A stretch of DNA of 64,000 bases from JAGDZR01 sp049115695. Its GTDB lineage: Bacteria; Bacteroidota; Bacteroidia; Cytophagales; Cyclobacteriaceae. The position numbers and the translations under genes were made by a program. The DNA is taken from contig JAGDZR010000018.1 of the NCBI GenBank assembly GCA_049115695.1, positions 1-64,000 of the forward strand. The letters run 5' to 3'. The notes beneath the pieces were generated by a model that saw only the letters and a list, made by a program, of their open reading frames with translations, was not told the DNA's origin and did not search any database. Positions 42,548 to 53,319 of the stretch are shown one piece after another (the stretch's first letter is position 1; the number at the start of each line of letters is the position of its first letter).

Positions 42548-44293
42548 ATGTTGAGAACGCACACTTGTGGAGAGCTAAGAAGTAGCGAAATAGGCAAAGA
42601 AGTGACTGTTTGTGGCTGGGTTCAGCGATTAAGAGATAAAGGTGGAATGGTATGGATCGATCTTCGTGACAGGTATGGGATAACCCAGCTAATGTTCGAA
42701 GAAGGATCAACAGCAGCGGATTTGTTAGCAAAGGCTAAAGAGGTAGGGCGTGAGTTTGTGCTTTCTGCAACTGGCGAGGTAATTGAAAGGGTTTCGAAAA
42801 ACCCGAATATCCCAACCGGAGAAATAGAGATTAAGGTAAGCCAACTGGATGTTTTAAATAAATCAGAAGTTCCTCCATTCATGATAGAAGATGAGACAGA
42901 TGGCGGGGAAGAACTTCGTATGAAATATCGTTATCTGGACTTGAGACGCAAGCCTGTTCGTAGCAATCTTGAGTTGAGGCATCAGGTGAATAAACATACG
43001 CGACAATACCTGGATGGCCAGGATTTTATAGAGGTAGAAACACCCTACCTGATCAAGTCAACGCCTGAGGGTGCTAGAGATTTTGTGGTTCCTTCACGAA
43101 TGAATCCAGGACAATTCTATGCATTGCCACAATCACCACAGACATTCAAGCAATTGCTGATGGTGTCAGGTTTTGATCGCTATTATCAAATCGTCAAGTG
43201 TTTCAGAGACGAAGATTTAAGAGCAGATAGGCAGCCAGAATTTACCCAGATTGATTGTGAAATGTCGTTTGTGACAAGGGATGACATTCTCGATATGTTT
43301 GAAGGGCTGGTCAAACATTTGTATAAAGAAATTAAGGGGATTGAGTTGGGTGCTCTGCCTCATATTACATATGATGAGGCCATTTCAAAATACGGTTCAG
43401 ATAAACCGGATTTGAGGTTTGAGATGGAGTTTGTAGCGCTCAATGAGCTAACGCAGAACAAGGGCTTCAATGTCTTTGACGCTGCTGAATTGGTGGTAGG
43501 AATCAATGCACCAGGATGTGCTGCTTACACACGTAAACAATTGGATAGTCTCACCGACTTTGTAAAGAAGCCGCAGGTTGGCATGAAGGGACTTGTCTAT
43601 GTCAAATGCAATGAGGATGGTACTTACAAATCTTCGGTTGACAAGTTTTATGATCAGGAGCATCTGTCTCAATGGGCCAAGGCTGCTAATGCAAAGCCAG
43701 GTGACTTAATATTGGTATTGGCAGGGGAGAAAAATCTAACCAGAAAGGCAATGAACGAACTCCGTTTGGAAATGGGGGATCGATTAGCGCTACGAGACAA
43801 AAATAAAGTTGCAGCTGCCTGGGTAGTAGATTTTCCTTTGTTGGAATGGGATGAAGAAACACAGAGATATCACGCCATGCATCATCCGTTCACTTCTCCT
43901 ATCTCCGAAGATCTTGATAAAATGGAGCGTGATCCTGGTAGTGTTAAGGCTGCTGCTTATGACATGGTGATCAATGGTGTTGAGGTAGGAGGAGGTTCTA
44001 TTCGAATTCATGACAGGGCACTCCAATCGAGGATGTTTGACGCTTTGGGCTTTACAAAAGAAGAGGCACAGGAACAATTTGGTTTTCTCTTGGGAGCGTT
44101 TGAATATGGTGCTCCACCACATGGTGGAATTGCATTTGGATTTGATCGATTATGCGCACTTTTCGGAGGTCAGGACAGTATTCGCGATTTCATTGCTTTC
44201 CCTAAAAATACTTCGGGAAGAGATGTTATGATTGATTCTCCATCGGAAGTGTCTGGAGATCAGTTGAATGAGCTGGCTATTAAGCTTAGTTGA
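42548..44293 (+). CDS. aspS: Aspartate-tRNA ligase
   Basis: A 581-residue class II synthetase, bacterial type. The frame is open from a TTG at 42506, but the ATG at 42548 gives the usual start RTHTCGEL. The anticodon-binding OB domain (about 1-105, [15 protein letters not shown]) is followed by motif 1, motif 2 in [14 protein letters not shown], the bacterial GAD insertion (about 300-420) and motif 3 in [10 protein letters not shown]. The [14 protein letters not shown] segment binds the adenylate. Bacterial-type AspRS may be discriminating or may also charge tRNA-Asn; this cannot be told here. A GDPD gene follows after 57 bp. Confidence 0.95.
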   Translation: MLRTHTCGELRSSEIGKEVTVCGWVQRLRDKGGMVWIDLRDRYGITQLMFEEGSTAADLLAKAKEVGREFVLSATGEVIERVSKNPNIPTGEIEIKVSQLDVLNKSEVPPFMIEDETDGGEELRMKYRYLDLRRKPVRSNLELRHQVNKHTRQYLDGQDFIEVETPYLIKSTPEGARDFVVPSRMNPGQFYALPQSPQTFKQLLMVSGFDRYYQIVKCFRDEDLRADRQPEFTQIDCEMSFVTRDDILDMFEGLVKHLYKEIKGIELGALPHITYDEAISKYGSDKPDLRFEMEFVALNELTQNKGFNVFDAAELVVGINAPGCAAYTRKQLDSLTDFVKKPQVGMKGLVYVKCNEDGTYKSSVDKFYDQEHLSQWAKAANAKPGDLILVLAGEKNLTRKAMNELRLEMGDRLALRDKNKVAAAWVVDFPLLEWDEETQRYHAMHHPFTSPISEDLDKMERDPGSVKAAAYDMVINGVEVGGGSIRIHDRALQSRMFDALGFTKEEAQEQFGFLLGAFEYGAPPHGGIAFGFDRLCALFGGQDSIRDFIAFPKNTSGRDVMIDSPSEVSGDQLNELAIKLS

Positions 44294-44350
44294 GATTAGC
44301 TTATTCAATGGAATGTTTGTACTTTTATGAGGTAAATACACGTTAACCGT

Positions 44351-45271
44351 ATGACTGGAAGGTTTTTATTGTATTCTATGCCGTTCATGGCTTTGTTCAT
44401 GGCGCTTTCCGTTTTTGAGCCGTGGGTTCAACAAAACTTATTTCCCAACAAGGATATCTCAAGGATAAAGAACAGAGAGTTTGAGGTGATCGCTCATAAG
44501 GGTGCTTCTGGGTACGCACCGGAAAATACCTTGGCCGCTTTTCAAATGGCGTTGGATATGGGTGTTGACAAAATTGCACTAGATGTTCGCCATACCAAGG
44601 ATGAGCAGATCATTGTTTTGCACGATCAGACACTTGACCGTACTACTAATGGAACAGGAGATGTTCACAACTACACTTTGGCTGAAATTAAGGAACTAGA
44701 TGCCGGATCATGGTTTGGTGATGCGAAGTATGCCGGAGAAAAGGTACCTACCTTAAAGGAAGTTCTTGATTTGGTAAACGGGAAAGCCAAAGTACTGATC
44801 GAAGTGAAGCATATGGATCATCCGCACTATGATGATTTTGCTGAAAAACTGGTCAATGTCATTCGTCAGGAGGAAAATGGATTTGAATGGTGTATTATCG
44901 AGTCTTACGAGGACAAATATCTTGAAGAAGCACATGAGCATGCGCCTGAAGTTGAGACCAAAAAATTGTTGATTGGTGAAGATTCAGCTCCGTTAATTGC
45001 ATTTTATGTTGAGACTAGAATGCATTTGGGACGTACTCATGAGGAAGAAACAACGAAGGCACTAAGTCCTCATTATAGTACATTGTCACCAAGACGGGTA
45101 TTTAGAATGCATGCCAGAGGATTCAAGGTATACACCTATCCTGTAAATACCAGGGAGGACATGATCATGATGCTCGGAATGGGTGTTGATGGTATTGTTA
45201 CAGATTTTCCTGACCTGCTAATCGATATCAGGAAAGAACTGGAAAAAATCCCTGTTGAAGAGGAATCATAA
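44351..45271 (+). CDS. Glycerophosphodiester phosphodiesterase, membrane-anchored
   Basis: A 306-residue enzyme that hydrolyses glycerophosphodiesters to sn-glycerol 3-phosphate and an alcohol. After one N-terminal hydrophobic segment (about 5-22) comes the GDPD domain: IAHKGASGYAPENTLAAF with the catalytic His near 49, then LDVRHTKDEQIIVLHDQTLDRTTNG with the second catalytic His, and the end GVDGIVTDFPDLL. In place of the usual ExD after GxxxxE the sequence reads ALDVRHTKD, so one of the metal ligands may differ (the family usually has E-x-D). The stop overlaps the convergent TPR gene by 6 bp. Confidence 0.88.
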   Translation: MTGRFLLYSMPFMALFMALSVFEPWVQQNLFPNKDISRIKNREFEVIAHKGASGYAPENTLAAFQMALDMGVDKIALDVRHTKDEQIIVLHDQTLDRTTNGTGDVHNYTLAEIKELDAGSWFGDAKYAGEKVPTLKEVLDLVNGKAKVLIEVKHMDHPHYDDFAEKLVNVIRQEENGFEWCIIESYEDKYLEEAHEHAPEVETKKLLIGEDSAPLIAFYVETRMHLGRTHEEETTKALSPHYSTLSPRRVFRMHARGFKVYTYPVNTREDMIMMLGMGVDGIVTDFPDLLIDIRKELEKIPVEEES

Positions 45272-46273
45272 AGTTGCTGAAAGGCTGGCTTTATCAGCCT
45301 CGGAGGCAATATACCCGAAGGAATCCCATTGATCAGACTCAAGAATTCTGTCAAATAATGGAATTGCTGATTCACTTCGTCCTTCTACCAGGTAGTAGTT
45401 GGCAACTCCATATCCAATTACGGCATTTAGATATCCCGTTCCACCCTGATAGGTCTGTAAAAGACGATTAGGTGATTTGAACCCTCTATAGAGCAAGATA
45501 AGATCATGATAACCCTTGTTCTCAGCTTCTATCAAGCTCAGATCGCTTGGAATATCCACCACCAATGATTGAGCACCTTCTACATTCCCTAGTTTCCGAT
45601 AGGAAGCATACAGCCAATTGACAGTTCTCACCATCAGGTCATTGTTGTTGCTGTAGTCCTGACATTTCCTGAAGGAAGAAATAGCTTTGTCGTAATTGCC
45701 CTTCATGTAATATGAAAGACCCAAATGGTACCATATGTTGAATTTTGTATTACTCAGAGGACGGTTCATTGCATTGGGAATACCATCTTGCTCAATTTCA
45801 AAATTTGGTTCATTGTTAGAATAGAACACAGCATTTTTCAGATCTTCAATGGCCAGGTCAAATTGTCTGATCGTAAGATATCTGTGACCTCTGTGTCTTA
45901 GAAGTTTGTAGCTTTTTGGAAAGCGATTTAGCCCTTCGGTATAGATATCTATCGCTTCATGGTACCTGCCCAGGTATGCCAATCTTCTCCCGTACCAGAT
46001 GTAGCTATTGGCTTCATCCGGCTTGTTAAGATAGTCAGCTTCTGCTTGAGCAAGTTTTGACTCTCTTTGTTGTCGCTCGATTTTACTTAAGTTCTTTTTA
46101 GTTGTGACAGTTTCTTCTGCAGGTTCAGTCTCATCAGGGGTATTTGATCCAGTATCAGCGCTAATGTTACTGCCTGCCACAGGGCTGAGTTCGTAAGCAC
46201 CCTGACTTACAGTCGTCTCAATGCACGAAGCAAATGTTGATAGTAGTAATATGAATACAAGCGATCTATTCAT
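45266..46273 (-). CDS. TPR-repeat lipoprotein
   Basis: A 335-residue lipoprotein with signal and lipobox (FASC, Cys17). A low-complexity Ser/Thr/Glu linker (about 25-60) leads to TPR units. Visible helices are SYIWYGRRLAYLGRYHEAIDIYTEGLNRFP, RHRGHRYLTIRQFDLAIEDLKNA, WYHLGLSYYMKGNYDKAISSFRKC and YASYRKLGNVEGAQSLV. Such proteins act as scaffolds at the outer membrane. Because the start overlaps the preceding amidohydrolase by 8 bp, the two are translated together, suggesting that the lipoprotein works with or near that exported enzyme. No catalytic domain is present. Confidence 0.85.
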   Translation of the reverse strand: MNRSLVFILLLSTFASCIETTVSQGAYELSPVAGSNISADTGSNTPDETEPAEETVTTKKNLSKIERQQRESKLAQAEADYLNKPDEANSYIWYGRRLAYLGRYHEAIDIYTEGLNRFPKSYKLLRHRGHRYLTIRQFDLAIEDLKNAVFYSNNEPNFEIEQDGIPNAMNRPLSNTKFNIWYHLGLSYYMKGNYDKAISSFRKCQDYSNNNDLMVRTVNWLYASYRKLGNVEGAQSLVVDIPSDLSLIEAENKGYHDLILLYRGFKSPNRLLQTYQGGTGYLNAVIGYGVANYYLVEGRSESAIPLFDRILESDQWDSFGYIASEADKASLSATL

Positions 46274-47909
46274 TCCAATTAGGGTATCCGGGATTGGGCA
46301 ATTCCTCTATGCCATCTTTGGCTTCTTTCACAATTGCCCTTACATCTTTTAGCAACTTCTTTGCATCAAAAATGATTCCATCTTTGATGGTGTAATTTAC
46401 ACCTCCTGCGCGTATTACCTGATTGTCTTCAGTGAGTTTTATTGCGCCAGTACCATATAATACCTTCAGGTTGGCTAACGGGTTTTCGTCAATGATGATC
46501 ATATCGGCCAGTTTGCCTACTTCGATCGTACCTATTTCATCATCCATTCCTAGTGCTTGAGCCCCCATCAAGGTGGCTGATCGGATCACTTCAAGTGGAT
46601 GGAAACCTGCTTCTCTCAGAAGTTCCAGTTCTCTGATATATGCAAATCCATAGAGCTGATAGATGAAACCAGAATCACTTCCGGTTGTAACCCTACCACC
46701 TCTGTTTTTGTATTCGTTCACAAAAGTCATCCACAGTTTATAATTTTTCTTCCATGCGACTTCTTCTTCCGTACCCCAAAAGTGCCAATATGAGCCGTGT
46801 GAAACTTTAGATGGAGCATAGAACTTCCATAGACTAGGGAGGGTGTATGCATCATGCCATTCTGCTCGCCGGGTACGCATTAGATCACGACTTGCTTCAT
46901 AAATATTGAAAGTAGGGTCAAGGGTAAAATCTAGTTCAAGTAATCTGTTCATTACCTGATTCCATTTATCAGAATAGGGAGGAGCAGCCTGTTCCCATAG
47001 TTTGCCCGCTTCACCAAAACGATGTTGCTCATTGTTGTAATTGTAGTCCAGGGGGTAGTCCTGAACGACTCGATCAGTAAATAATGCTTCCGGTAGACCA
47101 TACCAGTGCTCCATGGAGGTTAAGCCAGCTTCGGCACTATTGACGACATTCCACCAGGCCACATTGAGTTGGGCATGGTGGCAGGCGGACCTAAGTCCTA
47201 ATCTCTTGTTTTCTTCAAGTGCTGCCTGCATGACTTCAGGTGAAGCCCCAAAAAACTTTATGCCATCAGCACCCCTTCGATAGTTAGCTTGTACCCATGA
47301 TTTGGCCTGCTGTGTATTCGTGATAGACCCTGACAGGTGTTCTGTTCCCTTCTTTTCATTCCCAATTGTACGCACAGATGGAACTTCCGTCAAGTTTTGA
47401 CCAAATGATGTGTAGGCTAAAATGCGTGGTGCAGTGATCGAATTTTTTTGACTTTTCTCTTTATGATCTAATACCCACTTTAAACCATTACCTGCGGAAG
47501 GATCTCGAATGGTAGTAATCCCATGCGCCATCCATAATTTAAAAACATATTCAGCACTTGTGCCCTGGCTCGTTCCACCTATATGGCCATGCATATCTAC
47601 AAATCCAGGCAGGATGTATTTGCCATGTGCATCAATTTCCTTACCTCCTTCTGCAAGCTGTGGTCTCCGATTATCATCAATCGCTACACCAGGATAGCCG
47701 ACCGATTTTATTTGGGTGATTCTGTTTTTTTCAACAACAATATCAACTGGTCCCATTGGAGGGGCTCCATTGCCATTGATTAGAGTTGCTCCCCTTATGA
47801 TCAATTGGTCAAAAGGACCTTCGCCTTCTGCCCTATCAGGAGCATCAGGTATCTGACTATAAGTAAACGTTGAAGATAAAATAAGTAGTAGAAAATAGCC
47901 GAACCTCAT
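46266..47909 (-). CDS. Amidohydrolase family protein, secreted
   Basis: A 547-residue metal-dependent hydrolase with signal peptide (about 1-18). The N-terminal beta-sandwich begins LIIRGATLINGNG, then comes the first metal motif DMHGHIGG (HxH), a HAQLN histidine in the middle, SMEHWYGLPE and the final metal Asp in TGSDSG. The C-terminal region MGAQALGMDDEIGTIEVGKLADMIIIDENPL returns to the sandwich domain. The fold is that of imidazolonepropionase and prolidase-type amidohydrolases, and exported members in Bacteroidota often degrade dipeptides or amides. The exact substrate is unknown. A -7 box lies at 47950-47957. Confidence 0.9.
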   Translation of the reverse strand: MRFGYFLLLILSSTFTYSQIPDAPDRAEGEGPFDQLIIRGATLINGNGAPPMGPVDIVVEKNRITQIKSVGYPGVAIDDNRRPQLAEGGKEIDAHGKYILPGFVDMHGHIGGTSQGTSAEYVFKLWMAHGITTIRDPSAGNGLKWVLDHKEKSQKNSITAPRILAYTSFGQNLTEVPSVRTIGNEKKGTEHLSGSITNTQQAKSWVQANYRRGADGIKFFGASPEVMQAALEENKRLGLRSACHHAQLNVAWWNVVNSAEAGLTSMEHWYGLPEALFTDRVVQDYPLDYNYNNEQHRFGEAGKLWEQAAPPYSDKWNQVMNRLLELDFTLDPTFNIYEASRDLMRTRRAEWHDAYTLPSLWKFYAPSKVSHGSYWHFWGTEEEVAWKKNYKLWMTFVNEYKNRGGRVTTGSDSGFIYQLYGFAYIRELELLREAGFHPLEVIRSATLMGAQALGMDDEIGTIEVGKLADMIIIDENPLANLKVLYGTGAIKLTEDNQVIRAGGVNYTIKDGIIFDAKKLLKDVRAIVKEAKDGIEELPNPGYPNWNE

Positions 47910-47949
47910 GTCTGTTTGGATTAATGTTGTAGTGTAAAATGGAGTTGTT

Positions 47950-47957
47950 CAAATCTA
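47950..47957 (-). promoter_or_regulatory. Candidate -7 box TAGATTTG for the amidohydrolase operon
   Basis: TAnnTTTG match on the minus strand, about 41 bp before the ATG at 47909. A TTTG at 47968-47971 is only 10 bp upstream, too near for -33. Confidence 0.35.
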
Positions 47958-47975
47958 AGAAAACTAACAAAGACT

Positions 47976-48533
47976 ATGGCACTAACACCATCTAACATGA
48001 TCCAATTGGGTACCAAAGCGCCTGAATTTAATCTGCATGATGTCGTTTCAGATCAGATAAAGAAATTGTCGGATGTCTCAGGGCCAAGGGGGACCATGAT
48101 TATGTTCATCTGCAATCATTGCCCTTATGTAGTGCATATCGAAAAGGAAATAGCAGCAATAGCCAGAGATTATAAGGCAAAGGAGATAGGTTTTGTGGCC
48201 ATTTCATCAAATGATGTGAACCACTATCCTGAAGACTCTCCTGAGCACATGCTTGAGCAGGTCAATCGATCCGGTTTTGATTTTCCATATTTTTATGATG
48301 AATCACAGGAAGTGGCCAAGGCCTATGATGCGGCTTGTACTCCGGATTTTTATTTATTCGACCAAGCAATGAAGTTGGTGTATAGGGGTAGAATAGATGA
48401 GAGTCGCCCCAAAAGTGACATTCCTGTTACAGGAAAGGACATGAGAGAGGCGCTGGATTTACTAATCGAAGGGCGACCCCAAATGCAAGTTCAGTATCCG
48501 AGCATGGGTTGTAACATCAAGTGGCTCAACTGA
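47976..48533 (+). CDS. Thioredoxin-family protein with CNHC motif
   Basis: A 185-residue cytoplasmic thioredoxin-fold protein of the AhpC/TSA-like subgroup, with the active site CNHC at 46-49 in FICNHCPYV. Other landmarks are GTKAPEFNL at the start and TPDFYLFDQ, with the conserved cis-proline. It lacks a signal peptide, unlike the periplasmic ResA/TlpA types. The family is widespread in Bacteroidota and marine bacteria; substrates are not known. It stands alone: divergent from the amidohydrolase gene and 60 bp ahead of panB. A 12-bp palindrome (TGATCCGGATCA, 48531-48542) covers the stop codon, too short to call a terminator. Confidence 0.86.
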   Translation: MALTPSNMIQLGTKAPEFNLHDVVSDQIKKLSDVSGPRGTMIMFICNHCPYVVHIEKEIAAIARDYKAKEIGFVAISSNDVNHYPEDSPEHMLEQVNRSGFDFPYFYDESQEVAKAYDAACTPDFYLFDQAMKLVYRGRIDESRPKSDIPVTGKDMREALDLLIEGRPQMQVQYPSMGCNIKWLN

Positions 48534-48593
48534 TCCGGATCAAAGAACGATCGGTAAGGCTATATTTATTAATTTTCCGCTCCTTTTATACAC

Positions 48594-49412
48594 ATGAGCA
48601 AAGCGTCAGAACAATTCAACATTCTCACTACCCATCGACTGAAGGAAATGAAGGCAATGGGAGAGAAGATTTCGATGTTGACGGCCTATGATTACTCGAT
48701 GGCCAAAATACTCGATGGTGCCGGTATTGAGATATTGTTGGTTGGTGATTCCGCATCCAATGTAATGGCTGGTAATGAAACCACCCTTCCCATTACCCTT
48801 GATCATATGATATGGCACGCCACTGCTGTTGTAAAAGCTGTGAAAAGGGCTTTTGTCGTAGTGGATGTGCCTTTTGGTTCCTATCAGGGAAATTCCTCTG
48901 AAGCGCTGAAGTCAAGCATCCGAATTATGAAAGAATCAGGTGCCCATGGAGTGAAAATGGAGGGAGGACTTGAAATCCGAGAAAGTGTGGAGAGAGTTTT
49001 AACGGCTGGGATTCCGGTAATGGGCCATCTAGGACTTACACCTCAATCCATTTATAAATTTGGAACCTATACCGTACGAGCAAGGGAAGAAGCGGAAGCT
49101 GAAAAGTTAATCCAAGATGCAAAGCTGCTTGAAGAGCTTGGCTGCTTCGGAATTGTTTTAGAAAAAATCCCGTCGGAATTGGCGCGTAGAGTAGCTGGAG
49201 AAGTAGAGATCCCGGTAATTGGAATCGGAGCTGGTCCTCATACCGATGGTCAGGTGCTGGTGGTGCATGACATGCTTGGGATCACTCAGGATTTCAAACC
49301 TCGTTTTTTAAGGCAGTACGCTGATCTCAATACGGTCATCACGGATGCTGTGGAGCAATATATTACAGACATAAAGAATCGAAACTTTCCGAACGAACAG
49401 GAAAGCTATTAA
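48594..49412 (+). CDS. panB: 3-methyl-2-oxobutanoate hydroxymethyltransferase
   Basis: A 272-residue TIM-barrel enzyme of pantothenate synthesis that adds a hydroxymethyl group from methylene-tetrahydrofolate to alpha-ketoisovalerate. Landmarks are [14 protein letters not shown] near 25-38, [51 protein letters not shown] and [14 protein letters not shown]. Length is normal. panC, panD and panE are not in the window. The icd gene follows after 40 bp on the same strand, but the two have no known common pathway. Confidence 0.95.
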   Translation: MSKASEQFNILTTHRLKEMKAMGEKISMLTAYDYSMAKILDGAGIEILLVGDSASNVMAGNETTLPITLDHMIWHATAVVKAVKRAFVVVDVPFGSYQGNSSEALKSSIRIMKESGAHGVKMEGGLEIRESVERVLTAGIPVMGHLGLTPQSIYKFGTYTVRAREEAEAEKLIQDAKLLEELGCFGIVLEKIPSELARRVAGEVEIPVIGIGAGPHTDGQVLVVHDMLGITQDFKPRFLRQYADLNTVITDAVEQYITDIKNRNFPNEQESY

Positions 49413-49419
49413 TACTTAA

Positions 49420-51675
<2,256 letters not shown>

Positions 51676-51694
51676 TCGAAAATTGCAGATATTG

Positions 51695-51728
51695 AAAGGG
51701 GATTGTGAAACCAGCAATCCCCTTTTTT
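51695..51728 (+). terminator. Rho-independent terminator after icd
   Basis: An 11-bp stem (AAAGGGGATTG paired to CAATCCCCTTT) with a 9-base loop, followed by a T run to 51728. It lies 20 bp after the icd stop, on the plus strand, and the poly-A at the other arm makes it weaker on the minus strand. Confidence 0.8.
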
Positions 51729-51819
51729 GTTTGGCTACTTCACGAAGTGTCGTTAAAGAGACAATCCATTAAGGATTGGATTACGTACATGAAGGGGTAC
51801 TATTTCAACAGCTAAATAC

Positions 51820-52329
51820 ATGGCAGCACACTTATCAATCGTTCATCACCCAGCTTCAGCTTCACTAGCAATGAAAACCAAGAAGATTTTATTAGCCAGA
51901 CCAAATAAGTTCATTGTTGATGAAATGAAAGGTTTACTAAAGGATAGTAACTTTTTGCCTGTACCCATTAGTAATTTGGATGAGATACATAAATTTTCAA
52001 AAGAAGAGGTTGGAGGAGTTGTGGTATCAACCGCTGTGATCTCATCCATTAAAGAAGATTACGAAGATGTAATATTAGATGTCACTTCTGCATTTCCAGG
52101 CATTCCAGTCATGCTCGCAACGCTGGTTGAAGTAGAGTTGATGAAAAAGTCAATCAATATCAGACTTCAAAAAGTTGGTCTTGACTATCATATTCGAAGC
52201 ATCACTGAAGTTGAGACTAAATCCTCTATTGATCCCCGTCATGATCTGGTCATAGTGCACAAAGATGATATTGGAAATAAAGAGAAGTATGCTCACACGC
52301 TTCAAGTGGTGAAAAAGCATTTTAGCTAA
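51820..52329 (+). CDS. Receiver-like protein without a phospho-acceptor aspartate
   Basis: A 169-residue protein whose part from residue 18 looks like a CheY-type fold: KKILLARPNKFIVDEMKGLL at the start, then a strand GGVVVSTAVISSI and VMLATL. The strand that in true receivers carries the phosphorylated Asp has VVSTAV, and the acidic pair at the end of the first strand is absent, so it cannot be phosphorylated in the usual way. I infer a pseudo-receiver domain, of unknown role. An alternative start at 51871 (MKTKK) would remove 17 residues not part of the fold. Its stop overlaps the next (convergent) gene by 8 bp. Confidence 0.6.
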   Translation: MAAHLSIVHHPASASLAMKTKKILLARPNKFIVDEMKGLLKDSNFLPVPISNLDEIHKFSKEEVGGVVVSTAVISSIKEDYEDVILDVTSAFPGIPVMLATLVEVELMKKSINIRLQKVGLDYHIRSITEVETKSSIDPRHDLVIVHKDDIGNKEKYAHTLQVVKKHFS

Positions 52330-53188
52330 TATCACATATTTCGATTGCTGTCTTTAGGGAGTCAAATGGTTCATTTGCGGTTGGAATAAATTCTTGTGCT
52401 ACAAAGCCTTCAAATCCGGTTTCTTTGATTGCACGCATGATAGCAGCATAATTCAATTCTTGTGTACCGTCAATTTCATTGCGTCCCGGAACACCTCCTG
52501 TATGATAATGGCCTATATATTGATGGTATTTCCTGATTGTGGCGATGATGTCTCCTTCCATTATTTGCATGTGGTAAATGTCATAAAGCAATTTGAAGTT
52601 TGGACTGCCTAGTTTTTCAGCAAGTGCAACGCCCCATTCCGTATGATCACATTGGTAGTCAGGATGATCCACCTTTGAGTTGAGCAATTCCATCTGGATG
52701 ACGATATTATGCTTTTGGGCTGTTCCAAGTATTTTGTCAAGTCCAGTGGCACAGTTCTCCAACCCCTCCTCATCAGTTATTCCATTTCTGTTACCAGAAA
52801 AGCAGATCACATTTTTTAGGCCAGCCGCAGCTGCTTTAGGTATCAATTCTTCATAATCCTTGATTAATTGATTGTGAAAGATAGGATTGTTAAATCCTTC
52901 GGGAATATGATGATTTGGGCTACCGTTTGACATGGCACATGTTAACTTGTATTTGTCGGCAATTCCCCATTCATCAGGTCCCAATAAATCTATGGCTTTG
53001 ATGCCAATTGACGCTGAATATTCACATAACTCCTCTAAGGATTTGCCATTGTAGCACCATTTACAAACCGAATGATTGATGATTCCATTACCAGAAGACG
53101 AGGAAACTGCATCAGGAAGTCCCAAAACTCCCATTGATGATAAACCCGCCATAGTTTTGATCGCCTGCTTTCTAGTCATTTTTGTCAT
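52322..53188 (-). CDS. Hydroxypyruvate isomerase-like sugar phosphate isomerase/epimerase
   Basis: A 288-residue TIM-barrel (AP endonuclease 2 superfamily) protein with an N-terminal export-like stretch (RKQAIKTMAGLSSMGVLGLP at 5-24). Landmarks are SASIGIKAIDLLGPDEW, VIQMELLNSKVDHPDYQCD with a metal Glu, FKLLYDIYHMQIMEGD, IGHYHTGGVPGRNEIDG and FVAQEFIP. These match hydroxypyruvate isomerase (Hyi), but the exported start suggests a periplasmic member with another sugar substrate. It is divergent from the GMC oxidoreductase gene (131 bp to its ATG), a common partner in Bacteroidota sugar catabolism. Confidence 0.85.
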   Translation of the reverse strand: MTKMTRKQAIKTMAGLSSMGVLGLPDAVSSSSGNGIINHSVCKWCYNGKSLEELCEYSASIGIKAIDLLGPDEWGIADKYKLTCAMSNGSPNHHIPEGFNNPIFHNQLIKDYEELIPKAAAAGLKNVICFSGNRNGITDEEGLENCATGLDKILGTAQKHNIVIQMELLNSKVDHPDYQCDHTEWGVALAEKLGSPNFKLLYDIYHMQIMEGDIIATIRKYHQYIGHYHTGGVPGRNEIDGTQELNYAAIMRAIKETGFEGFVAQEFIPTANEPFDSLKTAIEICDIS

Positions 53189-53319
53189 AAGTCATCAGTA
53201 AAAAATTGTCATCTAATGATAAATATTCTGCAACGATTGTGGCATGCCACCAATTGCTCATATGTATCTGCCTTTAAATATATAGATTGGCTGTTTGATC
53301 TGTGGAAGAAACTAAATCT

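Noticed and set aside
48531..48542. 12-bp palindrome TGATCCGGATCA over the thioredoxin-like gene stop
   Set aside because: Too short and without a T run to be called a terminator, and no operator family with this motif is recognised.
51733..51800. Overlapping short inverted repeats (CTTCACGAAG, AATCCATTAAGGATT) before the pseudo-receiver gene
   Set aside because: Stems of 5 bp or so are common by chance in AT-rich spacers. They were not counted as regulatory sites.
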